A stretch of 64,000 nucleotides of DNA from Terriglobia bacterium (GCA_025350105.1 JANXYJ010000124.1:25587-89586), one strand, 5' to 3'; counted from the stretch's first letter, positions 41,733 to 51,225 are shown. Program-made: numbers and translations. The notes: generated by a model from the letters alone, not told the origin.

Positions 41733-44249
41733 GTGTCCCTCAATAAGTACGCCGAGAAACGCAACTTCGCGCGCACCCCGGAGCCCAAAGCCGACTCCGC
41801 CGCGCCCACCACAAACTTCCTGCAATTCTGCGTCCAACGTCATCACGCTTCTCACCTGCATTACGATCTGCGCCTGCAAGTGGGCGGCGCGCTGAGATCC
41901 TGGGCCGTTCCCAAAGGCCCCACTCTCGATCCCACTGAAAAACGCCTGGCCATGATGGTGGAGGATCATCCGCTCGCCTACAGCGATTTCGAAGGTGTGA
42001 TTCCCGACGGCTACGGCAAGGGCAGCGTGATGCTGTGGGATCGCGGGACGTATGAGTTAATCGGCGACGCCACCGTTGAGGAACAACTCACCCGCGGCGA
42101 TTTCAAGTTCCACCTCTTCGGCAAAAAGATCAACGGCGACTTCGCTATCGTCCGAATCAAAGACCGGATCAAGAAGGAGAAAAGCAACCAGTGGTTGCTG
42201 ATCAAAAAGAAAGACGCCCACGCCGTCCCAGGCTGGGACCCCGAAGATCACGCCTTCAGCGTGCTCACGGGACGAACGCAAGAAGAAATCGCTCAGGGCA
42301 TCCAGCACAAAAAGCCTGGCAAACATCAACGCAAATTCCCCGCCGGCGCCACCGTGTCCGAGGTGCCCAAAATCATCACGCCCATGCTCGCCACGCTAGG
42401 TAAAGGCTCGCCGCCTGATAGCGAGGACTGGCTCTACGAAGTGAAGTGGGATGGCGTACGCGCGATCACGACCATAGACGGCGGAAGAATCAGTATGGCT
42501 TCGCGCAACGGCAACCTGATGGAAAAACAGTACCCCGAACTCTCCCTGCTTCCCAGTCACGTTGATGCTCAGCAGGCCGTTCTGGACGGCGAAATCGCCG
42601 CGCTTGATCCGCAAGGGCGCCCGCGTTTCGAACTGCTGCAGCAGCGCATCAACGTGGCCGATGCCAGTGCTGCCGCGCGCCTTGCCCGCGCGCATCCGGT
42701 CACCTTCTTTGCTTTCGATCTCCTGTATCTGGATGGCCACGACCTCCGCGCCGTCCCCTTGACTAAGCGCAAAGAGCTCCTCAAAGAAATTCTGCAGATT
42801 GATGATCGCATTCGCTACTCCGAACACTTCGCCGGCCACGGAACCGCGATGCTGGAGGCGGTGAAGCAGCAAGGATTGGAAGGCATCGTCGGCAAGCGCG
42901 CCGATAGCCCCTATCAATCCAGACGCGTGCCCGATTGGGTGAAATGGAAGGTGCAGGAGTTCGGCGATTTCTTCATCTGCGGCTTCACGGAAGGTGAACG
43001 CGCCGCCAAAGGCGCAGCCACGTTCGGCGCGCTTGTGTTGGGTGTAGCTGACGAAGACAAGCCCGGCAAACTCCGCTGGGCCGGCAACGTGGGCACCGGT
43101 TTCGATGAAAAGACGATCCGCCGGTTGCATGAAAAGCTCACGCCGTTCATCGCCACTCACTCGCCGTTGTTGCCTGATCGCGCTCTGCCCAAAAAGATTA
43201 GCTGGGTTAAGCCGGAGCTCTCCTGCCAGGTCAAATTCGCCAATCTCACTGAAGATGGCCGGCTCCGCGCGCCCGTCTATCTCGGGCTCAAAGAACCCGG
43301 CCGCAGCGAAACTCACCCATCCAAGCAGCAGCCAGAACTTCTCGACAAAACCGCCGAAGAAGCCACGCTCGAAATTGACCATCACCGTCTCAAGTTCACC
43401 AACCTCAGCAAGCTGTATTTCCCAAAAGACGGCTACGTCAAACGCGATTTGCTGAATTACTACAACGCCGTCGCGCCGCTGATTCTTCCCCATTTAAAAG
43501 ACCGCCCGCTCTCGCTCAAACGCTATCCCAACGGCATCGAAAAGCCCTACTTCTTTCAGAAACAAGCCGCCGAAAGTTTTCCGCCGTGGCTACACACAGC
43601 CAAGTTCGATGACAAAGATTGGGTGGTTGGTCACGATCGCGCCACGCTCCTTTACCTGGTCAATCTGGGCTGCATCGATCACAACCCCTGGATGAGTAGA
43701 TTGCACACGATGGCAAATCCCGACTACGTTCTGATCGATCTCGACCCCTACGAATGCGGTTACGAGAAAATCGTCGAAGCCGCGCTGTGGGTGCGTGGCC
43801 TGCTGGATCGCATTCATCTCACCGGCTACCCCAAAACCACCGGCGGCGATGGCATGCACATCATGGTACCCCTGGAACCCGTCTACACCTACGCGCAGGT
43901 CCGCCAGTTCGCTGAGGCTCTGGCGGCTCTTGGTGCGTCGGAACGCCCCGATCTCTTCACCACCCCGCGCACGGTTTCTAAACGCGAAAAAGGCAAGGTC
44001 TATTTCGATTGGCAGCAGATCGCCGAGGGCAAAACCATCTCCGCGCCCTATGTTTTGCGGGCGCACGCGGGCGCGCCCGTCGCCACACCACTCGAATGGA
44101 AGGAAGTCACCCCACGGCTTCGCCCCGAGCAGTTTCACCTGGGCAATGCCTTGGCTCGCTTCGATCGCGTCGGCGACTTATTCGCCGGAGTCCTCGAAAA
44201 ACCCCAATCCCTGGAGCAAGCGGTCGAAAATTTCGCTCGTCGAACGTAA
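41733..44249 (+). CDS. ligD: ATP-dependent DNA ligase D (PE-LIG-POL)
   Basis: An 838-residue three-domain end-joining enzyme. Residues about 10-190 are the 3'-phosphoesterase domain (FCVQRHHASHLHYDLRL and SDFEGVIPDGYGKG). The ligase domain (about 215-530) has the adenylated-lysine motif YEVKWDGVRA, AVLDGEIAALDPQGRP and EGIVGKRADSPY. The C-terminal polymerase/primase domain (about 545-830) has FTNLSKLYFPKDGY, KRYPNGIEKPYFFQK and DYVLIDLDPYECGYE with the catalytic aspartates. The start is GTG at 41733. It forms an NHEJ pair with ku, which is divergent with the decayed small gene between. Confidence 0.95.
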   Translation: MSLNKYAEKRNFARTPEPKADSAAPTTNFLQFCVQRHHASHLHYDLRLQVGGALRSWAVPKGPTLDPTEKRLAMMVEDHPLAYSDFEGVIPDGYGKGSVMLWDRGTYELIGDATVEEQLTRGDFKFHLFGKKINGDFAIVRIKDRIKKEKSNQWLLIKKKDAHAVPGWDPEDHAFSVLTGRTQEEIAQGIQHKKPGKHQRKFPAGATVSEVPKIITPMLATLGKGSPPDSEDWLYEVKWDGVRAITTIDGGRISMASRNGNLMEKQYPELSLLPSHVDAQQAVLDGEIAALDPQGRPRFELLQQRINVADASAAARLARAHPVTFFAFDLLYLDGHDLRAVPLTKRKELLKEILQIDDRIRYSEHFAGHGTAMLEAVKQQGLEGIVGKRADSPYQSRRVPDWVKWKVQEFGDFFICGFTEGERAAKGAATFGALVLGVADEDKPGKLRWAGNVGTGFDEKTIRRLHEKLTPFIATHSPLLPDRALPKKISWVKPELSCQVKFANLTEDGRLRAPVYLGLKEPGRSETHPSKQQPELLDKTAEEATLEIDHHRLKFTNLSKLYFPKDGYVKRDLLNYYNAVAPLILPHLKDRPLSLKRYPNGIEKPYFFQKQAAESFPPWLHTAKFDDKDWVVGHDRATLLYLVNLGCIDHNPWMSRLHTMANPDYVLIDLDPYECGYEKIVEAALWVRGLLDRIHLTGYPKTTGGDGMHIMVPLEPVYTYAQVRQFAEALAALGASERPDLFTTPRTVSKREKGKVYFDWQQIAEGKTISAPYVLRAHAGAPVATPLEWKEVTPRLRPEQFHLGNALARFDRVGDLFAGVLEKPQSLEQAVENFARRT

Positions 44250-44297
44250 CTTTTTTGGGCCAATCACGTTTAAGTTAGTGAGGTAAGATCACAGCAG

Positions 44298-44777
44298 ATG
44301 AAAACCCGATTTTTAGCCCTAACCGCGCTCGCCGTAGCGTCCTTTGCCCCTCACATGTTTGGCCAGACGGCCGCGGCGGTTGACCCCGCCGCCCGCCACA
44401 CCCAGATGTTGACCAAAATGCTCGGCCTGACCTCCGATCAACAAACCAAGGTGCAGGACCTGTTGACCAAAGAAGGAACTGCTTCGGCTTCGCTGCAAAG
44501 CCAGCTGAAGACTTTGCGCACCAGCCTGCTCACCGCTATCAAGACCAATGATGTGGGCGGCATCAACAGCATCACCCAGCAAATGGCCGCGCCCCAGCAA
44601 CAGGAAGCCGCTCTACGCGCCTCCACTGCTGCCGGTATCTACGCAGTGCTCACAGCGGATCAACAGGCCAAGGTAAATAACGGTGTTGAAATGCTGGCAG
44701 GAATGGGCGGCGGCAGAGGCCCGGGCGGCCCTGGTGGATTTGACCCAGGCATGCATCGCGGCGGCCGCCCGCAATAA
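44298..44777 (+). CDS. Secreted LTxxQ-motif (Spy/CpxP-like) protein
   Basis: A 159-residue precursor with a signal peptide ending near FGQ (residue 23). The mature part is predicted helical and carries two LTxxQ motifs, MLGLTSDQQTKVQDLL and VLTADQQAKVN, separated by a helical hairpin, as in Spy/CpxP chaperone-like proteins. The tail is glycine-rich (GGGRGPGGPGGFDPG). It starts 48 nt after ligD and is followed by a strong terminator. The periplasmic chaperone function is by family analogy. Confidence 0.83.
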   Translation: MKTRFLALTALAVASFAPHMFGQTAAAVDPAARHTQMLTKMLGLTSDQQTKVQDLLTKEGTASASLQSQLKTLRTSLLTAIKTNDVGGINSITQQMAAPQQQEAALRASTAAGIYAVLTADQQAKVNNGVEMLAGMGGGRGPGGPGGFDPGMHRGGRPQ

Positions 44778-44807
44778 CCTCAGTCGTTCACTGCAGAAGA
44801 AATCAAA

Positions 44808-44840
44808 TGGCCCGGGAGCAATCCCGGGCCACTATTTTTT
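44808..44840 (+). terminator. Intrinsic terminator after the Spy-like gene
   Basis: A perfect 10-bp stem, TGGCCCGGGA (44808-44817) with its complement (44822-44831), a GCAA loop, then a T6 run to 44840. The right part overlaps the stop of the convergent YkgJ-family gene. Confidence 0.9.
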
Positions 44841-45350
44841 GCCGCCGAAATTCGTCAACCCCTTCACCTTCTCAAGCCAGTTAAAGACGATCGGGCAGTA
44901 AGTGGCGCGATCTACCATCGCCCACATCTTGCTTTGCATGGACCCCGCCCCGCGCAGCAGATGCGGAAACTTTTCGCAATTTCCCGGCCGCGCCTCGTAC
45001 ACCGTGCAATCGTTGCCCGCCAGAAACACGCAGCCGTCTTTCTTCGTGCGCTTCAGAATCGGCTTGCCGTCCTCATCCAGCGCGGTGTACTCCTCAATGA
45101 ATTTCTTTTCCGAAATGCCCAAAAACTTCACCAGCTTTTCGGCGTCGCGTTCCACCAGCGGCACATCTCCCACCCGGCAGCATTCGGCGCAGGCCCGGCA
45201 ATCGATGGCATCGGTAATCTCCTCCGCCGCCTTACGGAATTGCCGCTCCACAAATACGTGCGACTTCATATGCTTGCGGAAACGCAAATTCTCCGCGCGA
45301 TTTTTTTCGCCAAGGCGTTTGATCTGAACCAGATCGGTGAGCAGGGGCAC
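44832..45350 (-). CDS. YkgJ-family cysteine cluster protein
   Basis: A 172-residue cytoplasmic protein of the YkgJ/CxxCxxCC group, thought to bind zinc or an iron-sulfur unit. The N-terminal cluster is IDCRACAECCRVG and further cysteines are in KKDGCVFLAGNDCTVYEARP, PGNCEKFP and ATYCPIVFN. LVERDAEKLVKFLGISEKKF is the usual connecting helix. The stop lies inside the terminator stem shared with the convergent Spy-like gene. No partner enzyme is adjacent. Confidence 0.87.
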   Translation of the reverse strand: MPLLTDLVQIKRLGEKNRAENLRFRKHMKSHVFVERQFRKAAEEITDAIDCRACAECCRVGDVPLVERDAEKLVKFLGISEKKFIEEYTALDEDGKPILKRTKKDGCVFLAGNDCTVYEARPGNCEKFPHLLRGAGSMQSKMWAMVDRATYCPIVFNWLEKVKGLTNFGGKK

Positions 45351-45453
45351 ACTTCAGCATATCGTTATCATTTGTTTCAGCGCGCCATATTCTTAAAGCG
45401 CTACACTTTTTTTAAAACGCTACACTGTTTTAATAACGCTTACAATCACAACC

Positions 45454-46044
45454 ATGTCTGACCGCCTCTACTTTTCGTGCCAGATCCGTCATTTTCAAGC
45501 GGCTTCGGTGCTAAAAGAGTTCGGCAAAATGCTCGCGCTGTTTCCGTTTTCGAAGCTTGCCAAACGCGGCCCTGTCTTGCGCATCTATGCTCTTGAACGC
45601 GTTGAACCGCCCGTCTTCGAACGTGAATTTGCCTTAGATGCCGACGCCAACACCATGCTGGAAGCCGCCGCCGAATTCCTGCAGCCTGATTGCGCAGCCG
45701 AGATCGACACCTATTGGGACCTTTGGCAATACGAAAAAAATGGTAATGAAGGGGACTGGAAACTCCTTCCCGCCTCCGTTACCCTCGCTTGCTTTGGTCC
45801 CGGCTTCTCGCAGGACCGCGAAGATCACCTGCGCATCGAATTCGGCCCGGATGCCCGCTTTCTGCCCACACCCGGCGTCGAAGGCAGCCTGCGCATGGGC
45901 CAATCGAACTTGAAAAGCCTGCTCCGCCTGGTCTCCGATCTTGAAAAGAAACTGGACATCGAAACCCGTCATGTATGGTCGGAAAGCGGAGCCAACTTCG
46001 CCGAAGTCCTGAAACATGCCGTCGGCAGCTATCACGTGAACTAA
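45454..46044 (+). CDS. Conserved-looking protein of unknown function
   Basis: A 196-residue soluble protein I do not recognise. It has no signal peptide or transmembrane segment. The N-terminal half is basic/aromatic (FSCQIRHFQAASVLKEFGKM), and the central part has an acidic/tryptophan-rich patch, DTYWDLWQYEKNGNEGDWK, followed by ASVTLACFGPGF and HLRIEFGPDARFLP. Codon use fits the neighbours. The upstream gap has two imperfect copies of a CGCTACACT-plus-poly(T/A) unit at about 45395-45435. Confidence 0.7.
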   Translation: MSDRLYFSCQIRHFQAASVLKEFGKMLALFPFSKLAKRGPVLRIYALERVEPPVFEREFALDADANTMLEAAAEFLQPDCAAEIDTYWDLWQYEKNGNEGDWKLLPASVTLACFGPGFSQDREDHLRIEFGPDARFLPTPGVEGSLRMGQSNLKSLLRLVSDLEKKLDIETRHVWSESGANFAEVLKHAVGSYHVN

Positions 46045-46088
46045 CGCCAGTTTGCGTAACGTTTTCCCCGCTTTCGTTATTGTGTTTG

Positions 46089-46961
46089 TTATTCGTCCTC
46101 GATCCCCGCCAGCTTCGCTGACTCCCTCCACAACCGCCGCGCCGCGCTATTATCCTGAGCCTGGTTCGACGCAGCCCTTGCTTTACACTCGAAAAAGTAA
46201 CTTCCGCTCACCTTCGCCACTTCACTCGACGACGCCAGATACACAATCGTCTTCGCGCCTTCCTCCGGCGCAATCCCGGAATGGTGCACAAAGGTTTGAA
46301 TAGATGGGTCTCCGCTATCGCTGCCAAACCGCGTCGCCACCACTCCCGGATGCAGGCAATTCGCGGTCACCCCCGTGCCCTTCAATCGCCGGGCCAGCTC
46401 CCGCGTGAACAACACATTACACAGCTTCGACTTTCCGTAAGCGGCAAACCCACTGTAGCGCTTCTCGCTTTGCAAATCGTCAAAATCGAGCACCGCCCCG
46501 CGATGTACCTCTGAAGCGGTATTGACAACTCTGGCTCCACTGCCGTTAGCGCCGCCTGCCGCCAGCAGGCACTCCATCAGGCCATCGGTCAACAAAAAGT
46601 ACGCCATATGATTGGTGGCGAAGGTGCGCTCTAAGCCATCACGACATGAATCAAGCGAAGTAATCTGCCGCTCTGCAAACATGCTGCCCGCGTTGTTGAT
46701 CAACACATCGATCCGCGGGAATTCCGCCGCAATATCGCGTGCGACTCGCTTCACTTGTTCTATTTCTGAAAGATCGGCCAGCAGCGACTGATGGCCGGTT
46801 CCATGCAACCGCCGCAGCGTATTGCGAGCCCTCTGCGCATCCCTGGCCACCAACACAATCCGCGCTCCGCGTTCCGCCAGCCGCAGCGCCGCCACTTGGC
46901 CAATCCCTGACGTGCCGCCGGTAATCACAATAGCCGCGCCCTGCATGTCTTGATCTGGCAT
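46089..46961 (-). CDS. Short-chain dehydrogenase/reductase
   Basis: A 290-residue classical-type SDR resembling retinol-dehydrogenase/WWOX-like reductases. It has the cofactor motif ITGGTSGIGQVAALRL, an arginine-rich second beta strand region (VLVARDAQRARNT) favouring NADP, the NNAG motif in LINNAGSMFA, the serine in VNTASEVHRG and the catalytic YGKSK. HPGVVATRFG is also as in that group. The gene is isolated, so substrate cannot be inferred. Confidence 0.92.
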   Translation of the reverse strand: MPDQDMQGAAIVITGGTSGIGQVAALRLAERGARIVLVARDAQRARNTLRRLHGTGHQSLLADLSEIEQVKRVARDIAAEFPRIDVLINNAGSMFAERQITSLDSCRDGLERTFATNHMAYFLLTDGLMECLLAAGGANGSGARVVNTASEVHRGAVLDFDDLQSEKRYSGFAAYGKSKLCNVLFTRELARRLKGTGVTANCLHPGVVATRFGSDSGDPSIQTFVHHSGIAPEEGAKTIVYLASSSEVAKVSGSYFFECKARAASNQAQDNSAARRLWRESAKLAGIEDE

Positions 46962-47122
46962 CTGCTAACGATTCTACACACGCGGCCGTCATTGCAACCC
47001 GCCACAGCCGGGCGCCCTTACGGATAGATCCCGCGGAGCCGTTAGACTACGTGCGCAGCCGTTAAACTAAAAGAGCAGCGCCCAACTCTGCGCGCGCGCA
47101 GGATTCGCCGGAAACAGCCGCA

Positions 47123-49612
47123 ATGAAAAAACCCGAAGTCAAAAGTCCCGCTGGCCACTGGCCCCAACTGCAAGCCGCGGTGGAGGCGGGGGCCGACGGC
47201 GTCTATTTCGGTCTAAAACATTTCACGGCGCGCGCGAAAACCGGTTTTTCACTGACCGAATTGCCGGAAGCAATCCGGACTCTGCACCGCCGCGGGGTGC
47301 GCGGTTACGTTACATTTAACACGCTATTATTTGAGCACGAACTTTTGGAGGCCGCCCGCGTGATCGCCGCCATCGCCGAATCGGGAGCCGACGGCATGAT
47401 CGTGCAGGACTTCGCCGCCGTCCGCATGGCCCGCGAAATTGCGCCCGATCTTTCAATCCACGGCAGCACGCAGATGAGCATCACCGATGCCCGGGGCGTC
47501 GCCGTGGCGCATGAACTGGGGGTTGAGCGCGTGACGCTTGCCCGCGAACTTTCGCTTCCTGAGATCGAGGCGATTGGCAAGGAAGCGAAATGCGAGCTGG
47601 AAATTTTCGTGCACGGTGCTTTATGTGTGGCCTACTCTGGTCAATGTTTTTCATCCGAGGCCTGGGGTGGACGCAGCGCCAACCGCGGCCAGTGCGCGCA
47701 GGCCTGCCGTTTGCCTTATGAGTTGATGGTGGATGGCACGCATCAACCCCTGGCCGACGCGCGCTATCTGCTTTCGCCCGGCGATCTTTACGCCCTGAAA
47801 CAAATTCCGGAAATCGTGAAAATGGGCATTTCCGCATTGAAGATTGAAGGCCGATATAAAGACGCCGCTTATGTCGCATTGACAACGGCGGCGTACAGAA
47901 AAGCCGTCGACGAAGCTTGTGCTGGTGAAACCTTGAGCCTGACGCCGCGCGAAGAAATTCAGCTCGAACAAGTTTACTCGCGCGGGCTAGGCCCATATTT
48001 TCTGACCGGGACCAATCATCAGTCCGTGGTGCGCGGCCGCGCGCCCCGCCATCGCGGCGTAAATATGGGCCGCGTTTTGCGCGTAGAACCCGGTGCCGTT
48101 GTGCTTGAGCCGGGCGGCGCTCATGACGCCGCTCCACTGAAGGCTGGCGATGGCATCGTGTTCGATGCAGCCGACCGCCGCAGTCCGGAGGAGCCCGAAG
48201 AAGGTGGCCGCCTGTTCGAAGTGAAGCCCCGCTTGGATGGCGATTTGGAGCTGCGCTTTGCCAATGGCGCCGTTCGTTTTGACAGAATTCGCGCCGGTGA
48301 TCTGCTGTGGCGCACTCACGATGCTGCTGTGGAACGCGCAGCGAATATCTTCATCGACACCAAAACGCCCGTCGCGCGGCAATCGGTGAACCTGACGGTG
48401 GACGCCATTGCGGGGCATCCCTTATCAACGGTTTGGGCGCTAGCAAACGGTGTCGCGGTGACGGTTGGTTCGGAGGGTGAGCTTGGCACGGCCAGCAATC
48501 GAGGCGTTTCCGAAGAGCTTTTGCGCGCGCAGCTAGGTCGCCTGGGCGGCACGCCGTACAAACTGGGTGAGCTGAAACTCAACATCACCGGCTCACCCTT
48601 TGTCGCGGCGTCGGTGCTGAATCAAATTCGCCGCCAAGCGGTAGAGCAACTACAAAAAGCGGCGGAAAGATTGCCCGTGCGTGAAATTCGTGGGCTGAAC
48701 ATGGAAACGTTGGCGCGTCCGCGCCGCGAATCATCAGCGACACAAAAGCCGCAACTACACCTATTGGTCCGCACGCCGCAGCAACTGGAAGCCGCGCTCG
48801 CCTGTGTACCAGCGAGCATTACCCTGGACTATCTGGATCTCTACGGTTTGCGCCCGTCCATCGAAAAGATCAAAGCCGCTGGTATTCCCGCGCGCGTGGC
48901 CAGTCCTCGCGTTTTCAAGCCGGGCGAAGCGCGCATCTCCCATTTCTTAACCAGCCTGGCCTGTACGATTTTGGTTCGTTCCGCGGGTTTGTTGCACACA
49001 TTGCAGGGCGAAGCGGCTGAACTTATCGGTGATTTTAGCCTGAACGCCGCTAATTCCGCCAGCGCCCAAATGTTTTTGCAGATGGGCCTGACGCGCATCA
49101 CGCCCACTCACGATTTAAACGCGGCGCAGATTGCCGATCTGGCTGCACGCTTGCCGCCGGGCCAAATCGAAGTGATTGCTTATCAGCACCTGCCCGTGTT
49201 TCACACCGAACACTGCGTGTTTTGCCGCTTTATGTCAGAGGGCACCAGTTTTCGCGATTGCGGCCGCCCCTGCGAAAAGCACAAGGTGGCGTTGAAGGAT
49301 TCGCAAGGCCGGGAGCACCCGGTGATGGCCGACGTTGGCTGCCGCAACACGGTTTTTGGCGCGCAAGCACAGGAGGCCAGCCGTCATCTTGAAACCTGGA
49401 GGCGCGCGGGCGTGCAGCATTTCCGGCTGGAATTTGTCCACGAAGATGCCGCGCAACTCCAGCATGTTCATCAGGCATTTTCGAGGGCGCTGGCCGGCGA
49501 ACTTTCGCAACGCGAACTGGCCGCCGAGATAGCGGCCCTGGCTCCGCAAGGCGTCACCGAAGGGAGTTTGTTTGTGCCGGCGGAATACTTGCAGTTGCCG
49601 ATACTACAGTGA
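47123..49612 (+). CDS. Peptidase U32 family protein (RlhA/TrhP-type RNA hydroxylation)
   Basis: An 829-residue member of the U32 family, several of which hydroxylate RNA (23S rRNA or tRNA uridine) with prephenate and an iron-sulfur cluster. Residues 1-290 hold the U32 core, EAGADGVYFGLKHFTARAK and the signature CELEIFVHGALCVAYSGQC, then RSANRGQCAQACRLPY and ISALKIEGRYKD. A DUF3656-like middle follows. A second part near residue 700 has HLPVFHTEHCVFCRFM and FRDCGRPCEKHKV, extra cysteines for a cluster. It is longer than E. coli RlhA (653). The stop overlaps the GTG of the homocysteine methyltransferase gene. Confidence 0.87.
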   Translation: MKKPEVKSPAGHWPQLQAAVEAGADGVYFGLKHFTARAKTGFSLTELPEAIRTLHRRGVRGYVTFNTLLFEHELLEAARVIAAIAESGADGMIVQDFAAVRMAREIAPDLSIHGSTQMSITDARGVAVAHELGVERVTLARELSLPEIEAIGKEAKCELEIFVHGALCVAYSGQCFSSEAWGGRSANRGQCAQACRLPYELMVDGTHQPLADARYLLSPGDLYALKQIPEIVKMGISALKIEGRYKDAAYVALTTAAYRKAVDEACAGETLSLTPREEIQLEQVYSRGLGPYFLTGTNHQSVVRGRAPRHRGVNMGRVLRVEPGAVVLEPGGAHDAAPLKAGDGIVFDAADRRSPEEPEEGGRLFEVKPRLDGDLELRFANGAVRFDRIRAGDLLWRTHDAAVERAANIFIDTKTPVARQSVNLTVDAIAGHPLSTVWALANGVAVTVGSEGELGTASNRGVSEELLRAQLGRLGGTPYKLGELKLNITGSPFVAASVLNQIRRQAVEQLQKAAERLPVREIRGLNMETLARPRRESSATQKPQLHLLVRTPQQLEAALACVPASITLDYLDLYGLRPSIEKIKAAGIPARVASPRVFKPGEARISHFLTSLACTILVRSAGLLHTLQGEAAELIGDFSLNAANSASAQMFLQMGLTRITPTHDLNAAQIADLAARLPPGQIEVIAYQHLPVFHTEHCVFCRFMSEGTSFRDCGRPCEKHKVALKDSQGREHPVMADVGCRNTVFGAQAQEASRHLETWRRAGVQHFRLEFVHEDAAQLQHVHQAFSRALAGELSQRELAAEIAALAPQGVTEGSLFVPAEYLQLPILQ

Positions 49613-50538
49613 ACAGGTTTCTGGCGGCGCTTCGCCAACGGATCCTGGTCTGTGACGGCGGCATGGGCAGCACCGTGTTGGCGCAAGGACTTTGCAAGAG
49701 TACCGATTGCATCGACACACTGACTTTCACTCATCCCGAGGCGATTCGCTCCATTCACGAAAGCTTTCTGCGCGCCGGATCGGATGTCATCCAAACCAAT
49801 ACGTTCAATGCCGCGCCGCACACGCTGCAGCACTTTGCAGGGGACCAGCAAACCTTCGAACTGAATCGGCGTGCCGCCGAATTGGCGCGAGAGGCGATGG
49901 ATCAGGTTCCTTCGGCAGAAGCTCGTTTCGTGTTGGGCAGTGTAGGCCCGGGGCGAGAGTGGCTGAATCATCAGGCATGGGAAGACTCATACACACTGCA
50001 GTGCGACGGCCTGCTGGCAGGCGGCGTCGATGGGATTCTGATTGAAACCTGCAGCCAGCCGGCGCAAATTGAGGCCGCCGTGAAGGGGGCCCGGGGCGCC
50101 CTGGCGAAGGCCGGCCGACATCTTCCGGTTTTGGTGCAGATGACGCCCGATCATTACGCCGCTATCGACAAAGCCGCCGAACTGCAGGTGGACGTTTTGG
50201 GATTGAACTGCGGAGCGGGCATGGAGACCATGCTGGAGGCGGCCAAGTATTTGCGCAAGATTTGGCCTGGACTGATTTCGCTTCAGCCCAGCGCGGGCTT
50301 GCCGATACTTGACCGCTTACCTGACGACGACATGATCGATCGCCATGCAGCCCGCTACCCGTTATCACCAACACAAATGGCGCAGCAGATGGAGCGATCA
50401 GTCAGTGAATACGGAGTGAATTTGGTGGGCGGATGCTGCGGTACCACGCCAGAGCACATCCAAGCGCTGTGCGTCATGGCGCAGCATGTCAGGTTTAAGC
50501 AATCTCCTAGAGACTTTTTGCGCCCTGATCGCGTCTAA
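49609..50538 (+). CDS. Homocysteine S-methyltransferase domain protein
   Basis: A 309-residue stand-alone homocysteine-binding barrel of the BHMT/MmuM/MetH-N type. The N-terminus is ILVCDGGMGSTVLAQ, and the zinc ligands are the cysteine of LGLNCGAGME and the pair in GGCCGTTPEHI. IQTNTFNA and LIETCSQ are also as expected. It lacks the folate, cobalamin and activation domains of MetH, so it may be part of a split methionine synthase or use S-methylmethionine or betaine. The GTG start overlaps the stop of the U32 gene by 4 nt. Another methyltransferase of the MetE type lies at 18752. Confidence 0.89.
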   Translation: MNRFLAALRQRILVCDGGMGSTVLAQGLCKSTDCIDTLTFTHPEAIRSIHESFLRAGSDVIQTNTFNAAPHTLQHFAGDQQTFELNRRAAELAREAMDQVPSAEARFVLGSVGPGREWLNHQAWEDSYTLQCDGLLAGGVDGILIETCSQPAQIEAAVKGARGALAKAGRHLPVLVQMTPDHYAAIDKAAELQVDVLGLNCGAGMETMLEAAKYLRKIWPGLISLQPSAGLPILDRLPDDDMIDRHAARYPLSPTQMAQQMERSVSEYGVNLVGGCCGTTPEHIQALCVMAQHVRFKQSPRDFLRPDRV

Positions 50539-50547
50539 TGTTTATAT

Positions 50548-50760
50548 ATGGACAGAAAACGGAAACAGCGCGACCATTTGCGCGCGCAGTACCACGCGGC
50601 GTTTGGTACTTGGGTGGCTCAGGTGCATCATTCGCGGCAAGTTAGCCATTGCGGTGAAAGCAACGAGAAGGTGGAAATGGCACTGGCAGCCTATCGCGAA
50701 GCGCGCAACCGTTGGGCGGACGATCTGGCGGACACGCGGGCGCAAGGGGTTGGCGGCTAA
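50548..50760 (+). CDS. Small basic protein of unknown function
   Basis: A 70-residue ORF starting 10 nt after the methyltransferase. It is rich in charged residues and predicted helical (KRKQRDHLRAQYHAAFGTW, then VEMALAAYREARNRWADD). The periodic charge pattern and low complexity of rare codons suggest it is real, but I know no family, and the Shine-Dalgarno sequence is poor. Confidence 0.55.
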   Translation: MDRKRKQRDHLRAQYHAAFGTWVAQVHHSRQVSHCGESNEKVEMALAAYREARNRWADDLADTRAQGVGG

Positions 50761-50844
50761 AAACGTGGCAAACTTCGCTCGGTTTGGTCATACACTTTCG
50801 GACTAGTACTGACGATCAAGTTTGCAGATGACAGAATTGGCCCG

Positions 50845-51225
50845 ATGCCACAAGTAACCGCCCAGGTAACACCTTGGGTGACACCCCAGGTAACAACCGC
50901 GATAACAACCGCGATAACAACCGCGAGTAACCAAATGACAGAAGATCTCCTGCACAGCATCCCCGAACAGAATAGCTTGGAAGACCTGCTGAAGTCGGAT
51001 GGGGAAAACCGCGCGCGCAACAAAGCCGTGCGCGCCCGAACGGCGGACTTGCTCAATCGGCGGCTGGCCCGCACGATCACCATGGATGAGTATCTGGTTA
51101 CGCGCAAGAACCTGAATGAAGAGGCCGCGGAGTGCAAACGCCGCGCCGGCCTGCTGGCATTGGCCATCTGCACGCTGGAAAACACGGACCGCGATAACAC
51201 TAGTCGGGCGAATCATCAACGTTAA
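50845..51225 (+). CDS. Small protein with N-terminal 4-residue repeats
   Basis: The 126-residue ORF has a low-complexity beginning of VTxx/ITxx repeats (residues 4-27) encoded by a 12-bp tandem repeat, then a helical body with LLHSIPEQNSLEDLLKS, RTADLLNRRLARTITMDEY and LNEEAAECKRRAGLLALA. The real start may be ATG 50935, after the repeat, in which case the repeat is untranslated leader. Function unknown. The 3' end overlaps the convergent kinase gene by 26 nt. Confidence 0.6.
   Translation: MPQVTAQVTPWVTPQVTTAITTAITTASNQMTEDLLHSIPEQNSLEDLLKSDGENRARNKAVRARTADLLNRRLARTITMDEYLVTRKNLNEEAAECKRRAGLLALAICTLENTDRDNTSRANHQR
50854..50925. repeat. 12-bp tandem repeat (6 copies)
   Basis: Six 12-bp units; the last three are nearly identical (GTAACAACCGCG or ATAACAACCGCG), and the first three more divergent. 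They read in frame as VTAQ, VTPW, VTPQ, VTTA, ITTA and ITTA if translated from 50845. Confidence 0.9.

Noticed and set aside
42396..43493. 365-codon minus-strand ORF inside ligD
   Set aside because: It is antisense to conserved ligase and polymerase motifs and shows no family features.
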